Assembly: GCA_910584585.1 (NCBI GenBank)
Contig: CAJUBP010000006.1
Span: 21,589-28,779, forward strand
Direction of reading: 5' to 3'
Source: an uncultured Lachnospiraceae bacterium
GTDB taxonomy: Bacteria > Bacillota > Clostridia > Lachnospirales > Lachnospiraceae
Length of the DNA: 7,191 bases
Made by a program: the position numbers and the translations under genes. Under the pieces are notes generated by a model. The model did no database searches, was not told where the DNA came from, and saw only the letters and a program-made list of their open reading frames with translations. Each line of letters starts with the position of its first letter. Position 1 is the stretch's first letter. Positions 5,333 to 7,191 of the stretch are shown one piece after another.

Positions 5333-5800
5333 ATGTCTAGAAAAGAAATATATGAGCAGCGGACCGAAGAGCTGCTGCTTCCGGTGATAGAAGAGTGCCA
5401 GTTCGAACTGGTGGATGTGGAATATGTGAAGGAAGGCGGAAACTGGTATCTGAGAGCCTATATTGATAAAGAGGGCGGAATCACGGTAGATGACTGTGAA
5501 CTGGTCAGCAGAAGGATGAGCGATTTGCTGGATGAAGAGGACTTTATCGATGAGTCCTATATTTTTGAGGTAAGCTCCCCTGGACTGGGCAGGCCGTTAA
5601 AGAAGGAAAAGGATTATCAGCGGAGCCTGGGAAAGGAAGTGGAAATCCGGACTTATAAAGCCATAGAGAAAGAAAAAGAATTTTACGGCATCTTAAAATC
5701 ATATGATGAAACTACGGTAACAATAGAAATGGAAGAAGACAAGGAAATGATATTTGCAAAAAAAGATATTGCGTTGATTCGCCTGGCTTTTGATTTTTAG
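5333..5800 (+). CDS. rimP: Ribosome maturation factor RimP
   Basis: A 155-residue cytoplasmic protein needed for maturation of the 30S ribosomal subunit. It has the usual two-domain form: an N-terminal alpha/beta domain with ELVDVEYVKEGGNWYLRAYI and the signature FEVSSPGLGRPLKKEKDY, then a small SH3-like C-terminal domain ending in KKDIALIRLAFDF. Length is normal for the family. The ATG at 5333 is chosen because AAGGTGG lies just upstream; a GTG at 5324 in the same frame would add three residues but is part of that SD. It is followed by nusA after 133 bases, the classic rimP-nusA order. Expression is probably controlled by the upstream promoter and leader hairpin. Confidence 0.96.
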   Translation: MSRKEIYEQRTEELLLPVIEECQFELVDVEYVKEGGNWYLRAYIDKEGGITVDDCELVSRRMSDLLDEEDFIDESYIFEVSSPGLGRPLKKEKDYQRSLGKEVEIRTYKAIEKEKEFYGILKSYDETTVTIEMEEDKEMIFAKKDIALIRLAFDF

Positions 5801-5862
5801 ATCCGTGAGCAAAATGATTCGGCAACAGATTCCGGTATTTTATAAGAGAAACAGCAAATCAT

Positions 5863-5892
5863 TTGGCAAGTAAATATGCTTGCGGGTATAAA
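5863..5892 (+). promoter_or_regulatory. Candidate internal promoter for nusA
   Basis: In the unusually long 133-base gap between rimP and nusA, TTGGCA (5863-5868), an 18-base spacer and TATAAA (5887-5892) resemble a sigma-A promoter. The predicted start is near 5899, about 35 bases before the nusA ATG. The gap also holds a weak inverted repeat (AAATGATT at 5812-5819 with AATCATTT at 5857-5864) without a T run. It would let nusA be expressed independently of the leader attenuator. Confidence 0.45.
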
Positions 5893-5933
5893 TGCGTCAA
5901 ATTAAGAAGAACACTTTTCAGGAGGATAAAAAA

Positions 5934-7191
5934 ATGAACAATGAGTTATTGGAAGCGTTAACCATATTGGAAAAGGAAAAGGACATCAGCAAAGACACGC
6001 TGCTGGAAGCCATTGAAAATTCCTTGATTACCGCATGTAAAAACCATTTTGGCAAATCTGACAATATTAAAGTAAATATCAACCCGGAAACCTGTGAATT
6101 CCATGTATACGCAGAAAAGACCGTAGTGGAAGAGGTGGAGGACCCGGTTTTGGAGATCAGTGTGGGCAATGCGAAAATGATCAATTCCAAGTATGAAGTG
6201 GGAGATATTGTCAACATTGAAGTGAAGTCGAAAGAGTTCGGCCGGATTGCCACTCAGAACGCCAAGAATGTGATTCTGCAGAAAATCCGGGAGGAAGAGC
6301 GGAAAGTGCTGTTTGAGCAGTATTACGGCAAGGAAAAAGATGTGGTAACCGGAATTGTGCAGCGGTATGTAGGGAAAAACATCAGCATTAATCTGGGAAA
6401 AGTAGACGCCATTTTAAGTGAGAATGAACAGGTAAAGAGCGAGGTGTTTCAGCCCACCGAACGGATTAAGCTCTATATCCTGGAAGTAAAATCCACTTCT
6501 AAGGGACCGAAAATCCTGGTGTCCAGGACGCATCCGGAATTGGTGAAGCGTCTCTTTGAATCCGAGGTGACAGAAGTGAAGGACGGTATCGTGGAAATTA
6601 AAAGCATTTCCAGAGAGGCCGGAAGCAGAACCAAGATTGCGGTATGGAGCAATGATCCGGACGTGGATCCGGTAGGCGCCTGTGTGGGCTTAAACGGGGC
6701 CAGAGTGAATGCCATTGTCAATGAACTGAGGGGCGAGAAAATTGATATTATCAACTGGAGCGACAATGCGGCCATGCTGATCGAGAACGCGTTAAGCCCG
6801 GCAAAGGTTATTTCCGTAATCGCGGATGCAGAGGAAAAGACCGCCAAAGTGGTAGTGCCGGACTATCAGCTATCCCTGGCAATTGGAAAAGAAGGACAGA
6901 ACGCAAGGCTTGCCGCAAGACTGACCGGTTTTAAAATTGACATCAAGAGTGAAACTCAGGCAAGAGAAGCCGGAGATTTCATGGATTATGAGAATGATTA
7001 TGAAGAGTATGAGGAAGATCTGGACTTTGAAGAGCAGCCGGATTATGAAGAAGGTTCCGATTACGAAGAAAATGCGGATTATGCAGAAGGTTCCGACTAT
7101 GAAGAAGGTTCCGGCTACGAGGAAGATGACGACTACGAAGAAGGTTCCGGCTACGAGGAAGATGACGACTACGAAGAAGGTTCCGGCTACG
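5934..7191 (+). CDS. nusA: Transcription termination/antitermination factor NusA, 3' end cut by the window
   Basis: 419 codons are visible and the frame is open at the window edge. NusA binds RNA polymerase and nascent RNA and modulates pausing, termination and antitermination. Domains in order are the N-terminal RNAP-binding domain (about 1-130), S1 (about 134-198, with VVTGIVQRYVGKNISINLGK), KH1 (about 225-278, with DPVGACVGLNGARVNAIVNE; VGACVG at 247-252) and KH2 (about 300-345, with AIGKEGQNARLAARLTGFKI from 316). The core ends near residue 347, as in short Firmicutes NusA (about 350-370 residues). Beyond it is an unusual acidic tail: residues 350-419 hold 36 Asp/Glu and 12 Tyr among 70, with no Lys or Arg, built from hexapeptide repeats. 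The ATG has AGGAGG (5920-5925) with an 8-base spacer. In related genomes ylxR and infB follow; here they would lie beyond the window. Confidence 0.97.
   Translation, partial: MNNELLEALTILEKEKDISKDTLLEAIENSLITACKNHFGKSDNIKVNINPETCEFHVYAEKTVVEEVEDPVLEISVGNAKMINSKYEVGDIVNIEVKSKEFGRIATQNAKNVILQKIREEERKVLFEQYYGKEKDVVTGIVQRYVGKNISINLGKVDAILSENEQVKSEVFQPTERIKLYILEVKSTSKGPKILVSRTHPELVKRLFESEVTEVKDGIVEIKSISREAGSRTKIAVWSNDPDVDPVGACVGLNGARVNAIVNELRGEKIDIINWSDNAAMLIENALSPAKVISVIADAEEKTAKVVVPDYQLSLAIGKEGQNARLAARLTGFKIDIKSETQAREAGDFMDYENDYEEYEEDLDFEEQPDYEEGSDYEENADYAEGSDYEEGSGYEEDDDYEEGSGYEEDDDYEEGSGY
7041..7191 (+). repeat. Tandem 18/36-bp in-frame coding repeat in the nusA 3' region
   Basis: Eight complete 18-bp units and the start of a ninth encode [D/G]-Y-[E/A]-E-x-x. 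In order they are DYEEGS (7041), DYEENA (7059), DYAEGS (7077), DYEEGS (7095), GYEEDD (7113), DYEEGS (7131), GYEEDD (7149), DYEEGS (7167) and GY.. (7185). From 7113 the pairs make a 36-bp higher-order unit. The copies at 7113-7148 and 7149-7184 are identical base for base, and a third begins at 7185 and is cut by the window end. All periods are multiples of three, so gain or loss of units keeps the frame. Confidence 0.95.

Noticed and set aside
7041..7191. Repeat period of 36 bp, similar to a CRISPR repeat length
   Set aside because: Units are directly adjacent with no spacers, are in frame with nusA and encode a hexapeptide; no cas genes are present.

Overview
The window looks like chromosomal DNA from a Gram-positive clostridium, most likely of the Lachnospiraceae. 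The reasons are strong AGGAGG-type ribosome binding sites, sigma-A-like promoters, a desulfurase-thiI pair with a rhodanese-less ThiI, an MtaB of the Bacillus/Clostridium kind, a rimP-nusA operon and a tRNA without encoded CCA. Species cannot be assigned from the sequence alone.

Layout: (1) 1-1306, plus strand: the last codons of a class-V cysteine desulfurase, then thiI, 11 bases apart and clearly one operon. (2) 1374-1767, minus strand: a small HPr-like gene that keeps the regulatory Ser46 motif but has no His15 site, with its own promoter and terminator. (3) 1711-3191, plus strand: mtaB, whose putative promoter overlaps that of the HPr-like gene back to back. (4) 3192-3313: convergent intergenic region with two hairpins. 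(5) 3314-4702, minus strand: an 11-TM sodium:neurotransmitter-symporter-family transporter, preceded by a leader with a 20-bp direct repeat and a possible 26-codon leader ORF. (6) 4923-5125, minus strand: a complete tRNA-Glu(CTC) unit with consensus promoter, tRNA and terminator. (7) 5194-7191, plus strand: rimP and the start of nusA. They are preceded by a promoter and then a terminator-like hairpin inside the leader, which suggests attenuation. A second promoter candidate lies between the two genes.

Functional theme: the desulfurase supplies persulfide sulfur to ThiI (s4U8 in tRNA, possibly thiazole synthesis). MtaB adds a methylthio group to t6A37 of tRNA, and a tRNA gene lies nearby. RimP (30S maturation) and NusA (transcription elongation/termination) form the usual information-processing operon.

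Most of the window is ordinary core genome. The points most worth a second look are the NusA C-terminal tail (a tandem 18/36-bp in-frame repeat encoding an acidic, tyrosine-rich hexapeptide array that runs off the window end), the His15-less HPr homologue, the terminator in the rimP leader, and the overlapping divergent promoters. I found no convincing evidence of a wholly new multi-gene system.
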